From positions 1-22,034 of the forward strand of contig DAOWCY010000119.1 of assembly GCA_030639305.1 (NCBI GenBank): a DNA stretch of 22,034 bases, written 5' to 3'. This document shows, in pieces, positions 5,401-13,870 of this stretch. Every line of letters starts with the position of its first letter. The first letter of the stretch is position 1. The notes under the pieces were generated by a model that saw nothing but the letters and a program-made list of their open reading frames with translations, made no database searches and was not told where the DNA came from. Source of the stretch: JAGLQA01 sp023135565 (GTDB lineage: Bacteria > Acidobacteriota > Aminicenantia > UBA2199). A program made the position numbers and the translations under genes.

Positions 5401-7928
5401 TTTTTTTGGGGGTAGAGTTGGAAATCTATCGTTCCCTTTTCCCCGCCGCTCAAAGAACTAAAAGAGAGCGTAAAACGGTAAAAAAACTTGTTCTTGAATT
5501 TTTTGAAACGGGGGCCGTCTATGTACACTCTGCGGGTTTGTTGGGGCGGCAGTTTAGCTCTTTCGGTTTGACTGTCGAAATTGTAAACGCTAACCTCGAC
5601 TTCGCTGCCTGTTTTGTTGAAAAATTCCAGGACGAAATGTTTCGCTTTTTTTATAGTGGAAACAGTATAAGAGTGTGTCCCGGTAGCGGGAACTTCGATT
5701 ATTTTTTCGGCAGCCTGACCGGGACGTTTGCTTTCGCCGTAAATTCGATAGGGTTCAGCGCCCTCTTTTTGCACCAGGACGGTATTGTACAGGGGGATTT
5801 TCGGGAATAGAATAAATACTAAAAAAATTACTATAAATATACAAACCGGGCTAAAAGCATTTCTCCTATGCGTGTTTTTATTTTTCAGCAAAGCGAGAAC
5901 TATCAAAAACACAAACAAAACAAGAAATATTATATTCGGCAAATATTTAAAATTACCTTCTACTTTTACGAAAGAAGGCAGCAGCGCCGGGATATTAAAA
6001 TGAATATTGCTCCACTGCAAAAACATAAAACCGGACCTATACAGGCTGTCATGAGTGGTAGGCTGATAAAGCGTGAAAGGAGACAACACCTGATAAATAA
6101 CCACAAACAATGAATAAATAGGTAAAATATAAAAAAAGTTTCGCCTCCGGCGGGGGTGCGGCGCACCCACCCTCTTAGCCTCCGGCAGCCCTGCCGGGGG
6201 CCAAACTTTTGAAAAAGTTTGATCAAAACTTTTGTTAACTTCGTTTTTTCCGGACGGGAGTGTACTCTTAGAGGCTGGGGACGCCGTCCCCTTTTTTAGA
6301 TATATGACAGCGAATAACATAAAAAGCCACATCACCGGCACTAAATAGCGCGCCTGGGGACAGTAACCGGCCCGCACCGTGGAATAACCATGATAAAGAA
6401 TATAAATAAAACCCGGCAGCGATACTAACAAATAAGGCAGGTACGTTTTAAATTTTCGCAGGGCAATCAACAATCCGGGGAAAGCAAAAAAATAAAAAGG
6501 CGAATACAACAAAAGCCCGTCCCGCTGATCGAAAAAATAATTTAACAAAGTTTCCACCCGGTTTTTAAAAGGAATCGCCGCCGCTTTGCTGTAGTATTCC
6601 GCCGCCTGCGCTTCGTTCATCATGCCCGTGTAAACCGACATGGGCGAAAAATTCCCGTAAGCAAAATAAAGATAATAGAAAAAAAGCATTTGCAGCAAGA
6701 TGGGAAACAAAACAAAAAGCAGCGCTCGCCGCCGTTCTTTCTTCTTCACGAAAAAATAAAAGAAAAACCCGGCAGAAAAAAGATAAATAAAAATCACATA
6801 CTTTAAACCCCAAAACACAGTCACCCCAAGCAGCAAACCGGCTAACAGCGTTTTCAGGTGTTTCTTTTTTCCCGGGAAGAACAGGAAATAGAGAGCCGAG
6901 AGGATCAGCAGCAGGGCTTGCAGTTCCGGGAAAATATGGAACGAATGGAAAAAAACCGGCGTGGTCAGGATAAACACCGCGCTGATGAAAAGAGACAGGT
7001 TCTCCTTTTGCCACAATCGCAGCGAGAACAGATAAACTACCACAGCCAGCAGCGCGCCGAAAATACCCAAAAAAGATCGAATAAGAAAGTAAAGCCAGGG
7101 CAGGGGGATTTTGAGCAGCAGGAAAGGCGCGATGGTAAAAGAAACTCCAGGCAGGTGGATGGAGTACATTCTTTTATAGCCTCTGCCGAAAGCCGCGTGA
7201 GCCGGTAATTTTTTTACTGCGATGAATTCTTTATAGCCTTCCCGGAAGTATTGGTTAAACACGTTCAGGTCGGCATCTTTGACGATGGACTGGGACAGGG
7301 CTAAGTAGTGGGGTTCGTCGCCGCTCAGGACGACCCCTTTTTTGACGATAACAGCCGACGAAAAAATAAAAAGTATTTCCGTAAAAATAAAGATAGCCAG
7401 CAGGCGTTTTTTGAGACTGAGTTTATTAAAAAAGGTCAAGAATTTTTTCAAAAGATCGAATTCCCGTATCATTAGGAAAGCCGAGAAGAGCAGGGCAAGC
7501 AGGAGCAGGCTGTGCACCCGGCCCAAAAAATCGAACTTATCCCAGTAGAAAAACCGCATCGGGAAACAGAGCAGCCCGGAGGAGAGAGGGCCCACCACGT
7601 GGGCAGGGTGTAAGCCGCTTCGCGGCAGTACAGCAAATGCCGGGGAAACCAAATCCCGCAGTCTGATAAAGAATCCAACGTTCCGGTCAACGTGACCCGA
7701 AGCATGTTTTCCAGGTTTTTCGTAGACTTTGCCTGTGCGTGTCTGCACGCAGACAGGTGCGGACGCCGTCCGTTTTTTATATTTTAGTTCTCCGAAAGCC
7801 GCGATTGCGATCAAGGCGGCGGCGATAAACATAAGCGGGTTTAGTGGGTTCCCGTTTACCAGGAAAGACAGGAAACCGGCGATAACTATTGTTTTGTAGA
7901 GCCGGGATTTAGTATTATTTATTTTCAT
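5358..7928 (-). CDS. GT-C fold membrane glycosyltransferase (GT39/ArnT-like), with repeat-encoded insertions
   Basis: A polytopic protein of 856 residues with many hydrophobic segments. The hallmark is SGDEPHYLALSQSI (GDEPHYL at 203-209), in the first periplasmic loop of GT-C transferases such as PMT/ArnT relatives, where the acidic pair contacts metal or polyprenyl-phosphate sugar donor. A periplasmic-type C-terminal domain follows the last membrane segment (about residue 705 on). Three stretches look foreign: residues ~52-118, ~546-597 and the last ~14 are translations of the dispersed repeats (4th stretch of hydrophobic sequence resumes after each). Both internal insertions keep the frame and lie in loops between membrane segments. 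The start ATG at 7928 has no clear ribosome site. Donor and acceptor are not predictable; a cell-surface glycan or protein glycosylation role is an inference from the family. Confidence 0.75.
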   Translation of the reverse strand: MKINNTKSRLYKTIVIAGFLSFLVNGNPLNPLMFIAAALIAIAAFGELKYKKRTASAPVCVQTRTGKVYEKPGKHASGHVDRNVGFFIRLRDLVSPAFAVLPRSGLHPAHVVGPLSSGLLCFPMRFFYWDKFDFLGRVHSLLLLALLFSAFLMIREFDLLKKFLTFFNKLSLKKRLLAIFIFTEILFIFSSAVIVKKGVVLSGDEPHYLALSQSIVKDADLNVFNQYFREGYKEFIAVKKLPAHAAFGRGYKRMYSIHLPGVSFTIAPFLLLKIPLPWLYFLIRSFLGIFGALLAVVVYLFSLRLWQKENLSLFISAVFILTTPVFFHSFHIFPELQALLLILSALYFLFFPGKKKHLKTLLAGLLLGVTVFWGLKYVIFIYLFSAGFFFYFFVKKKERRRALLFVLFPILLQMLFFYYLYFAYGNFSPMSVYTGMMNEAQAAEYYSKAAAIPFKNRVETLLNYFFDQRDGLLLYSPFYFFAFPGLLIALRKFKTYLPYLLVSLPGFIYILYHGYSTVRAGYCPQARYLVPVMWLFMLFAVIYLKKGTASPASKSTLPSGKNEVNKSFDQTFSKVWPPAGLPEAKRVGAPHPRRRRNFFYILPIYSLFVVIYQVLSPFTLYQPTTHDSLYRSGFMFLQWSNIHFNIPALLPSFVKVEGNFKYLPNIIFLVLFVFLIVLALLKNKNTHRRNAFSPVCIFIVIFLVFILFPKIPLYNTVLVQKEGAEPYRIYGESKRPGQAAEKIIEVPATGTHSYTVSTIKKAKHFVLEFFNKTGSEVEVSVYNFDSQTERAKLPPQQTRRVYIDGPRFKKFKNKFFYRFTLSFSSLSGGEKGTIDFQLYPQKKRAGRRDPVRTRRR
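6139..6293. repeat. In-frame repeat insertion inside the glycosyltransferase gene (second site)
   Basis: About 155 bp made of recognisable modules: GCCTCCGGCGGGGG (from 6143), GGTGCGGCGCACC (6155-6167), the GCCTCCGGCAGCC palindrome and AAACTTTTGAAAAAGTTTG half-element (6178-6237), and GGGGACGCCGTCCCC (6277-6291). In the host frame it encodes about 50 residues such as KSFDQTFSKVWPPAGLPEA, hydrophilic and unlike the surrounding membrane segments. Confidence 0.65.
7572..7775. repeat. In-frame repeat insertion inside the glycosyltransferase gene (first site)
   Basis: About 200 bp containing GCCCACCACGTGGGC, GCCGCTTCGCGGC, a CCTGT-GCGTG...CACGC-ACAGG hairpin (about 7730-7757) and GGACGCCGTCC (7761-7771). 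These are the same small palindromes as in the intergenic clusters. It encodes around 67 residues between the second hydrophobic segment and FFYWDKFDFLGRV. The edges are approximate. Confidence 0.55.
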
Positions 7929-8137
7929 GGTTATTATAGATTGTCATGTAATTAGTGAAAGCCCATTATCTCATATTCTCCCGGCATTATCAATGCTGAG
8001 TCGCGGTTGCTTTTTCCTGCGGAGAGAGGAACCGGCACGGATTTTTTCCATATTCGGTGATCGACATTTGGTTTTCTCTCAGCCCCTGACTGCCGGGAGC
8101 AAGGCCGCAAAAAAAATTGCTGCAAAATAAAGAAAAC

Positions 8138-8166
8138 ACTTTCTTTTTTTTCCCAAATATTATAAA
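8138..8166 (+). promoter_or_regulatory. Weak promoter candidate for the GHKL ATPase gene, in the 309-bp gap 7929-8237
   Basis: An AT-rich stretch with TATAAA/TATAAAAT (from 8161) is the best -10 in this gap, but I see no convincing -35. Downstream, GGAGG (8229-8233) gives the gene a strong ribosome site. Apart from this, I see no gene, hairpin or repeat module in 7929-8237. Confidence 0.25.
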
Positions 8167-8237
8167 ATGGTCTTAGTGGAAAGAAAAAGAATTGAAACAA
8201 ACTTGTTTATATCGGTCGATTACAAAGCGGAGGTACC

Positions 8238-10730
8238 ATGTCGAGCAATACAGGTAAAGAAAATGAGAGATTCAATGAGAAACTCTTCAAGGAGTTATAT
8301 TTCTCTTCAACGGAAAATGAAGTTGACAAAGTCATCCTGAAATATACGCACATATTCAAACAGGAAAACTGGTTTCCTTATGGAGAAAACGAGGGTTCTT
8401 TCGGAGTTATCGAGAACCAACAATCGTCGCCAATTCCTGCCCTGGTGGAAAAAATCACGAATTCTGTCGATGCTATATTGACCCGGAAATGTTATGAAGC
8501 CGGGATCGATCCGAAATCCCCGGAAGCCCCCCGGACGATGGAAGCTGCGGTTGAGAGATTTTTTCCGGATCATAAAAATTGGGATTTGTCGGCATATAGA
8601 AAAGATCAAGCCGAAAATATCCAGGTTATTGCCGATGGACCGAGGATGAATACTTCATTAACGATATATGATGATGGTGAGGGGCAGCACCCGGAAGATT
8701 TTGAATCAACGTTTTTATCTTTATTGAAGGGAAACAAGAATGATATTCATTTTGTCCAGGGCAAATATAACATGGGCGGCAGCGGAGCAACTGTTTTTTG
8801 TGGAAAAAAAAGGTATCAATTGGTAGCGTCAAAGAGATATGACGGTACCGGCAAGTTCGGTTTTACTTTGATGAGAAGACATCCGTTTAGCGATGAGGAG
8901 AAAAAAATCAAAAAGAACACATGGTACGAATATTTAAAATTAGACAAAAAAATTCCTTCATTTGAGATTGTAGCGTTGGACCTCGGACTTTACAATCGGA
9001 GCTTTGCTCATGGAACGATCATAAAACTATATTCTTATGATTTGCCCGCAGGGTCGAGGTCCGTTATATCCAGGGATTTGAATCAAAGCCTTAATGAGTA
9101 TTTATTCGAGCCTGCGCTGCCGTTATTTACCATCGACCAAAAAGAAAGGTATCCTGATGATAAAAACCTGGAACGCGATTTGTATGGCCTGAAAAGGAGA
9201 TTAGAGGAAGATAGCAGTAGATATGTGGAGGATTATTTTGTCGAAGAATATTCAAATAAAGAAATTGGGAAAGTTAAAATTACTTGCTACATATTCAAAA
9301 CAAAAATTGCTGGGAAAAATATAAGGGAGAGCAAAGAATCTATCCGCAGGGAATTTTTCAAAAATAATATGTCGGTGCTCTTTTCGCTTAATGGCCAGGT
9401 TCATGGGCATTATACTTCCGAGTTTATAACGAGAGCGTTAAAATATCAATTACTTAAAGATTTTCTTTTAATCCACGTAGACTGTACCCGGATAAATTAT
9501 GATTTCAGGACCGAGCTCTTTATGGCTTCGAGAGACCGTTTAAAAGACGGGAAAGAATCGAAAGAGCTCAGAAGAATCGTTGCAGAAACCTTAAGAAAAG
9601 GTAAATTAGACGAAATCAATAAAAGAAGAAGGGCTTCCATAACCATAGGAAGTGGGGACACGCGGGACTTGTTCAAATCCTTTACAAAAAACCTTCCGTT
9701 AAAAAGTGACCTGTTAAAACTTTTGAATCAAACCTTCAAGCTGGAAGAGCGGCAGGAAAAAAAGAAAAAAAACGGGCAGCAGAAGCAAGAGAAAATCAAA
9801 AAGGAGAAACGACCTTTTAATCCGAAACGCTTCCCATCATATTTTAAACTCAACCCGCATGAAGTGGATGGTAAACCGATTGCAAGGATTCCCATCGGCG
9901 GGGAAAAAGCCATAAAATTTTTATCGGATGTAGAGAACCAGTATTTTGTGCGTGTCGAGGAACCCGGGGAATTGGAGATGGCCTTAGTCGGCTATAAACC
10001 GGTCGAATCCGCCGGAAGAAATAATAGTGGCGTGGGAGAAGGAGAAGTCACTGCGGAAAACATCGAAGATGTTTTTAATGTGGTAACCAAGAGTCCCAAT
10101 GACGGCACGATCAAAGTCACCTTTAATCCCACCGAAAAGGTGAAAGTTGGCGATTGGGTTCAAATCAAAACCACTTTAACCAACCCCGGACAAGATTTCG
10201 ATCAAATTTTTTGGGTAAAAATATCGGAGCCGGAACAGCCGAAAACTCATGTAAGAAAAGAGAGAGAAGTCGAAGATGATAAAATAGGTTTACCGCAGTA
10301 TCATCTTGTGTATAAGGAAGCAGAAAAACCGGGGGACGAAGAGGAGAGAATGACCTGGGAAAAATTCGGGGAGCATGTGGGAGAGCAAATGGAGTACAAT
10401 AGCATTGTATATCCTCTTGCGGAAGGGGACACATTAACGGATATTTACATTAATATGGACAGTACGGTCTTGAAAAATTATAAGTCGGGTCTAAAATCTG
10501 AAGTGCAGTTTGATGCAGCCGAAAAACGTTATATAACCACGGTTTATTTTCATACCCTGTTTTTGTATACCATTAGCAAAAACCGGAAGTACAGTATTAA
10601 GCAAACAGTTGATGGGCAGGATCAGGATAAGGATATTGTTGATTACATCAAAGATATTTTTGAGAATTATTATTCTCAATTTTTGCTCAATTTTGAGATG
10701 GGGGCGTTGATCGATAGCCTGGATGGGTGA
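8238..10730 (+). CDS. GHKL (Hsp90-like) ATPase, probable defence-island protein
   Basis: 830 residues. The N-terminal domain has the three Bergerat-fold motifs: N box LVEKITNSVDA (E71, N75), G1 box YDDGEG (D145-G149) and G2 box GKYNMGGSGA (175-184). These bind ATP in Hsp90, MutL, gyrase B and Morc-type proteins, where ATP drives dimer opening and closing. The middle (about 250-470) resembles the transducer region that follows in such proteins but is unclassified by eye. A Lys/Gln/Glu-rich linker (about 503-525), a beta-rich segment (about 600-665) and a helical C-terminus follow. No nuclease, helicase or membrane motif is seen. The ATG at 8238 has GGAGG 4 bases upstream. The gene converges on the Ssp-like operon with 15 bp between stop codons, which suggests but does not prove a functional link. 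Large GHKL proteins of this sort are frequent in defence islands. Confidence 0.85.
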   Translation: MSSNTGKENERFNEKLFKELYFSSTENEVDKVILKYTHIFKQENWFPYGENEGSFGVIENQQSSPIPALVEKITNSVDAILTRKCYEAGIDPKSPEAPRTMEAAVERFFPDHKNWDLSAYRKDQAENIQVIADGPRMNTSLTIYDDGEGQHPEDFESTFLSLLKGNKNDIHFVQGKYNMGGSGATVFCGKKRYQLVASKRYDGTGKFGFTLMRRHPFSDEEKKIKKNTWYEYLKLDKKIPSFEIVALDLGLYNRSFAHGTIIKLYSYDLPAGSRSVISRDLNQSLNEYLFEPALPLFTIDQKERYPDDKNLERDLYGLKRRLEEDSSRYVEDYFVEEYSNKEIGKVKITCYIFKTKIAGKNIRESKESIRREFFKNNMSVLFSLNGQVHGHYTSEFITRALKYQLLKDFLLIHVDCTRINYDFRTELFMASRDRLKDGKESKELRRIVAETLRKGKLDEINKRRRASITIGSGDTRDLFKSFTKNLPLKSDLLKLLNQTFKLEERQEKKKKNGQQKQEKIKKEKRPFNPKRFPSYFKLNPHEVDGKPIARIPIGGEKAIKFLSDVENQYFVRVEEPGELEMALVGYKPVESAGRNNSGVGEGEVTAENIEDVFNVVTKSPNDGTIKVTFNPTEKVKVGDWVQIKTTLTNPGQDFDQIFWVKISEPEQPKTHVRKEREVEDDKIGLPQYHLVYKEAEKPGDEEERMTWEKFGEHVGEQMEYNSIVYPLAEGDTLTDIYINMDSTVLKNYKSGLKSEVQFDAAEKRYITTVYFHTLFLYTISKNRKYSIKQTVDGQDQDKDIVDYIKDIFENYYSQFLLNFEMGALIDSLDG

Positions 10731-10745
10731 AGGGTTTTAATATAA

Positions 10746-11630
10746 TCAAATCGCGTATTGTTTCTCAAGTTTTCTAAATTCCAGCAGAACGTTTTCCATT
10801 TTAGGGCGTCTATCTTTTGCATATTGGATCATCCTTTTAATCAAATCAAAAATTTCTTCAATTTGGGGTTTAAAATCATCTTGCTGGATTTGCCCTATCG
10901 GGATATTACCCTGGAAAATATACCAGAACAATTTCCCTAATTGAAAAACATCGGATTTATCATCTATTTTGCAATCAAACTCAAATTCAGTGTCTTTATT
11001 TTGGGTTAGCGATTTGCTCATTACTTCAGGCGATATCCACCCGAAAGGCCCTATTTTTTCATTGATACCGTCGAAATCATCATCTCTATATGACAACAAA
11101 CCCAGGTCGGCTATTTTGAATCCATCGTTTGTGAAAAGAATATTTTCCGGTTTGATGTCCCGATGATATATCCCGATTTTGTGTAGTTCATTTAGGCCGT
11201 TCAGGATGTCTCTGCTCAATTTTAACTTTTCCTGGTTGTCCAAAGGATTATCTAAAAGATAATCCCTTAAATTAGATTCCGCTTTCTCCATCACATAGTA
11301 GACAAATTTTTTGCCGTCTATTTCGCAGTTATAGTCCCAACAGTACCGGATAATGTTTTTAGAATTATTTTTTTTAGCTTTTTTCAAAGCAGCAATCTCT
11401 CTTTTGAATCTTTCCAACCTCTTATTATCTTTCTCTCCCTCATAGTACCTACAAAATTTTATAATACTATCCGGCAATTCCTTATTGGGGTCCTTTAAAA
11501 GAAAAATGAACGAGTTGCTTCCATTATTCTTGTTTTCAGCACGAGCCAATTTATATGTCGCATGTTTGTATTTTATGAAATTTTTTCTGTGGTTTCTATA
11601 CAAATTGATTTTTCCATTTTTAAGTTTCAT
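10746..11630 (-). CDS. Soluble Ser/Thr protein kinase (Hanks type)
   Basis: 294 residues making up a bare kinase domain. Visible landmarks: Lys58 in SIIKF (the VAIK-type lysine), Glu78 in the alphaC helix, HRDIKPEN (156-163; Asp158, Lys160, Asn163), DLG at 175-177 in place of DFG, SPE at 200-202 for APE, the F-helix Asp in KSDVFQLG, and a late RR (274-275). The glycine loop is replaced by a Asn/Ser-rich turn (NKNNGSNS). All catalytic residues are present, so activity is expected. There is no membrane segment, PASTA or other sensor domain, unlike most housekeeping PknB-type kinases. It is the last gene of the operon, 11 bp after the DUF262 gene. Its substrate is unknown; a neighbour such as the DUF262 or GHKL protein is plausible by analogy with kinase-containing defence systems. 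The DNA is visibly AT-rich. Confidence 0.88.
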   Translation of the reverse strand: MKLKNGKINLYRNHRKNFIKYKHATYKLARAENKNNGSNSFIFLLKDPNKELPDSIIKFCRYYEGEKDNKRLERFKREIAALKKAKKNNSKNIIRYCWDYNCEIDGKKFVYYVMEKAESNLRDYLLDNPLDNQEKLKLSRDILNGLNELHKIGIYHRDIKPENILFTNDGFKIADLGLLSYRDDDFDGINEKIGPFGWISPEVMSKSLTQNKDTEFEFDCKIDDKSDVFQLGKLFWYIFQGNIPIGQIQQDDFKPQIEEIFDLIKRMIQYAKDRRPKMENVLLEFRKLEKQYAI

Positions 11631-11641
11631 TTTTTCATAAC

Positions 11642-12739
11642 CTAATCAAAAATCCTTTCGCCTATTTCTTCTTGTAATGCTAAAACTGATAGGGTAAGAA
11701 AATCACCGATTTTTTGTAAGTCCGACTCTTTCATCTTGTAAGAATTTAATATTTTTTTTTGAGTTTCGTTTGCTTTCTTTTCTGTATTCAAAAAAAGTTC
11801 ATTAAAAAACTTCAACCGTTCTAATCTCGCATTTTTTGAGTTTGATTGGCTTACACAGTGGAAAGCATATTCCTTAAATGGCTCGCATTCTTCGTTTGAT
11901 GGCGCTATGTCTTCACCTATTAAGACCAATATTTTATAAAAATAATCGAGTATATTTTGCCCTAATTTGATATTGTCGTTTACAAATCCAAATAAAGTGT
12001 AAAAATCATTTCTTTGCCGGTATCTTGTCTCTTTAATTTCATAAAGGTTATTTAGGGAATTGATGATATCTAAAACACTTTCAAAATTATTATAAAGCTG
12101 ATCATATTCATCTTTATTAATGTCTGCCTCAAACATCTGATTTACAGCCTTTTTTTTATCTGTAATACCGTTTTTTATCAAACTCACAAGTTCGCCGATA
12201 AAGTCTATATCTTGCATCCTATTAATAGATGATTCCCTAAACAGCTCAAGCGAATTAAATTTCTCACTGGTTGAGAGGTTTTCTAAAAGGACTAGAAATT
12301 TGGTTTTATAATACTCTGCTTTCTTAAGTTCGGGTCTATTCAATTTCAAGCCCGTTGAATTTACTAAAGCATAGAATTGCTCTATGGAGTCGTGCTTTTC
12401 GATTTTTGTTATTATTGTAACTGAAAGCAAGTATTCTAAAAACTCCGGGAATTTTTCTTCATCATAGTAACTTTTATTAGAATCCTTAAACAATCCTTTG
12501 TAATATCCAAGGAGCGCTCTTGTTCGCTGTTGGCCGTCTACTATTTCGTATTTTCCATTTTCCTTGTATAGGAAAAAATTTGGGATAGGCTTGTTTCTCC
12601 GAATAGAATCAATTAATTTTTGTTTTGCTTTTATTGGCCAGATTTCATTTCTTTGATATTCAGGGCTTAAGTTTAGTTTGTCATCCTCATGCAGCTTGAT
12701 TATCTTCTCTATCGGCCACGTTTCGATCTTATATTCCAT
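11642..12739 (-). CDS. DUF262 (ParB/GmrSD N-like) protein without a nuclease domain
   Basis: 365 residues. The N-terminal third carries the DUF262 signature: LSPEYQRNEIW (24-34), a helix LIDSIRRNKPIPNFFL and IVDGQQRTRALL (DGQQR 68-72). In GmrSD- and SspE-type proteins this domain binds or hydrolyses nucleotide and senses modified DNA. The remaining 250 residues are helical and Lys/Glu-rich. I see no HxxP or other DUF1524/HNH motif, which SspE and GmrD carry C-terminally, so this is a DUF262-only version. The start ATG at 12739 has GGAG about 9 bases upstream and follows the SspD-like stop by 21 bp, in one transcription unit. It is AT-rich like the kinase downstream. It may be the sensor half of a split effector, or an antitoxin-like or regulatory subunit; both are inference. 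Confidence 0.8.
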   Translation of the reverse strand: MEYKIETWPIEKIIKLHEDDKLNLSPEYQRNEIWPIKAKQKLIDSIRRNKPIPNFFLYKENGKYEIVDGQQRTRALLGYYKGLFKDSNKSYYDEEKFPEFLEYLLSVTIITKIEKHDSIEQFYALVNSTGLKLNRPELKKAEYYKTKFLVLLENLSTSEKFNSLELFRESSINRMQDIDFIGELVSLIKNGITDKKKAVNQMFEADINKDEYDQLYNNFESVLDIINSLNNLYEIKETRYRQRNDFYTLFGFVNDNIKLGQNILDYFYKILVLIGEDIAPSNEECEPFKEYAFHCVSQSNSKNARLERLKFFNELFLNTEKKANETQKKILNSYKMKESDLQKIGDFLTLSVLALQEEIGERIFD

Positions 12740-12760
12740 TTCATTTGCTCCATAATTTCC

Positions 12761-13870
12761 TCATAAAAAACAGGCGGCACAACCTTCATTCTCCGCTATC
12801 TCCAGGATGTCGATCAGGTACGGAGAACGCCCGGCTTCCGCATTACTACAACGCTCGACGTAATCCTCCTTGACCCGGTTCAACCGCTCCGGGCGACTAA
12901 ACTCCTCTAAAGTTTCATTGTCCAACCAGGTAAATCCACTCTTCTCATATTTCATCGCTTCCCTAAATAATCCGGGATGCTGCTCGTACAACCAAACCCA
13001 TTCGATCTTCCTCTGGAAAAAACAAAAAAAACAACCGGAACGACTGCGGGCATACACCCCTTTCCGCCCGTTAATCTCAAACTCGATCTCCCGGTAATAC
13101 CGCGGTATGCCGACGCCGCTCTGTTCCAGGATATTAAAAATGTCGCTTCGCGCCAGTACGTCCTCGTTTTCCAGTAGGGGAAAAGACCCTGCCTTAGATA
13201 GAGGATAATCAGTACCCTTCAAAAATTCAAAAACAACCTTGTTAAATTCTACGGCTCCGAATGCGAGCAAATCTTTTAACTTCTGCCTGTGGGTGTAACC
13301 GGGGTGCGTCTCTTTTTGAATCATTCGCTCTACTGTGTCAAAAATCTCAACACTGCCGGAATTTTTCCCGGCTAATTCTAAAAGTAACGGTATATTGCTG
13401 TTCTTTAATACTTTGCCGATGACATCTTCACTCCATATATTATGCCGGAAGGGGAAAATAGATTGAATGTTCGACTTCCGGGAAATGTAGCCGTCCCGGT
13501 CTTCGTCCCCGCGGATGGCTACATAAGAAATCACCGGGTCACTGCCTACAAACTGCTCGAAAGGGACTAATTTCATGTTCTTGGTGCACCAACGGGCGTG
13601 TTTGGAGGGCAAATAACCGTTATATAAATCATAATAAAAATCGAAAGGGCTATTGACATTACCTTCCGCTGCTTTTAAGCGGATAATTTTTTTTCCTAAA
13701 AAAGCTTCAAGATCATCGACAAACCGGTAGGTTTCCACTAATTCCTTGCCGGTGTCGCAAAAATAATATTCGATTTCTAATTGAGGGTATTTTTCCTTTA
13801 GATAAATGGCTAAGGCAGCACTGTCTTTTCCGCCTGAAACACCTAATAAATGCCTTGTTTTACTCATCAT
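12761..13870 (-). CDS. sspD: PAPS-reductase-family (PP-loop) protein, SspD/DndC-like sulfur transfer enzyme
   Basis: 369 residues. An N-terminal PP-loop SGGKDS (12-17) is followed by FCDTGKE and, at 92-100, ARWCTKNMK, the pattern of PAPS reductases and their DNA-phosphorothioation relatives DndC/SspD. After an insertion of about 150 residues comes GCFFCFFQ (Cys280, Cys283), and the protein ends CAACFL (Cys364, Cys367). With Cys95 and Cys341 these could hold an Fe-S cluster, as in DndC. The expected role is ATP-dependent activation of the DNA backbone and sulfur insertion. The start overlaps the upstream ATPase gene by 11 bp (ATGATGAGTAA), implying translational coupling. The assignment as SspD rather than DndC rests on the DUF4007 and ATPase neighbours, and on the absence of DndB, DndD and DndE. 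A sulfonucleotide reductase for metabolism is unlikely in this context. Confidence 0.8.
   Translation of the reverse strand: MMSKTRHLLGVSGGKDSAALAIYLKEKYPQLEIEYYFCDTGKELVETYRFVDDLEAFLGKKIIRLKAAEGNVNSPFDFYYDLYNGYLPSKHARWCTKNMKLVPFEQFVGSDPVISYVAIRGDEDRDGYISRKSNIQSIFPFRHNIWSEDVIGKVLKNSNIPLLLELAGKNSGSVEIFDTVERMIQKETHPGYTHRQKLKDLLAFGAVEFNKVVFEFLKGTDYPLSKAGSFPLLENEDVLARSDIFNILEQSGVGIPRYYREIEFEINGRKGVYARSRSGCFFCFFQRKIEWVWLYEQHPGLFREAMKYEKSGFTWLDNETLEEFSRPERLNRVKEDYVERCSNAEAGRSPYLIDILEIAENEGCAACFL

Noticed and set aside
6565..7014. 149-codon minus-strand frame inside the glycosyltransferase gene
   Set aside because: It is an alternative frame of a strongly hydrophobic gene, without a ribosome site or recognisable motif.
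7927..8200. Short overlapping frames in the gap before the GHKL gene
   Set aside because: Opposing 67- and 82-codon frames with no ribosome site, no motif and low-complexity content.
8238..10730. Assigning the GHKL protein as MutL, gyrase B, HtpG or a specific Ssp subunit
   Set aside because: Only the ATP-binding domain is recognisable; the remainder matches none of these by eye, and I cannot compare it with SspF, SspG or SspH.
10731..10745. Terminator between the convergent GHKL and kinase genes
   Set aside because: The 15-bp gap has no inverted repeat; any terminator would have to lie within the coding sequences.
11642..12739. Calling the DUF262 protein SspE outright
   Set aside because: The DUF1524/HNH half and its motifs are missing and the length is short for SspE, so only the domain-level label is supported.
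12761..13870. Metabolic PAPS or APS reductase
   Set aside because: The large central insertion, the extra Cys pairs and the DUF4007/ATPase neighbours point to the DndC/SspD branch.
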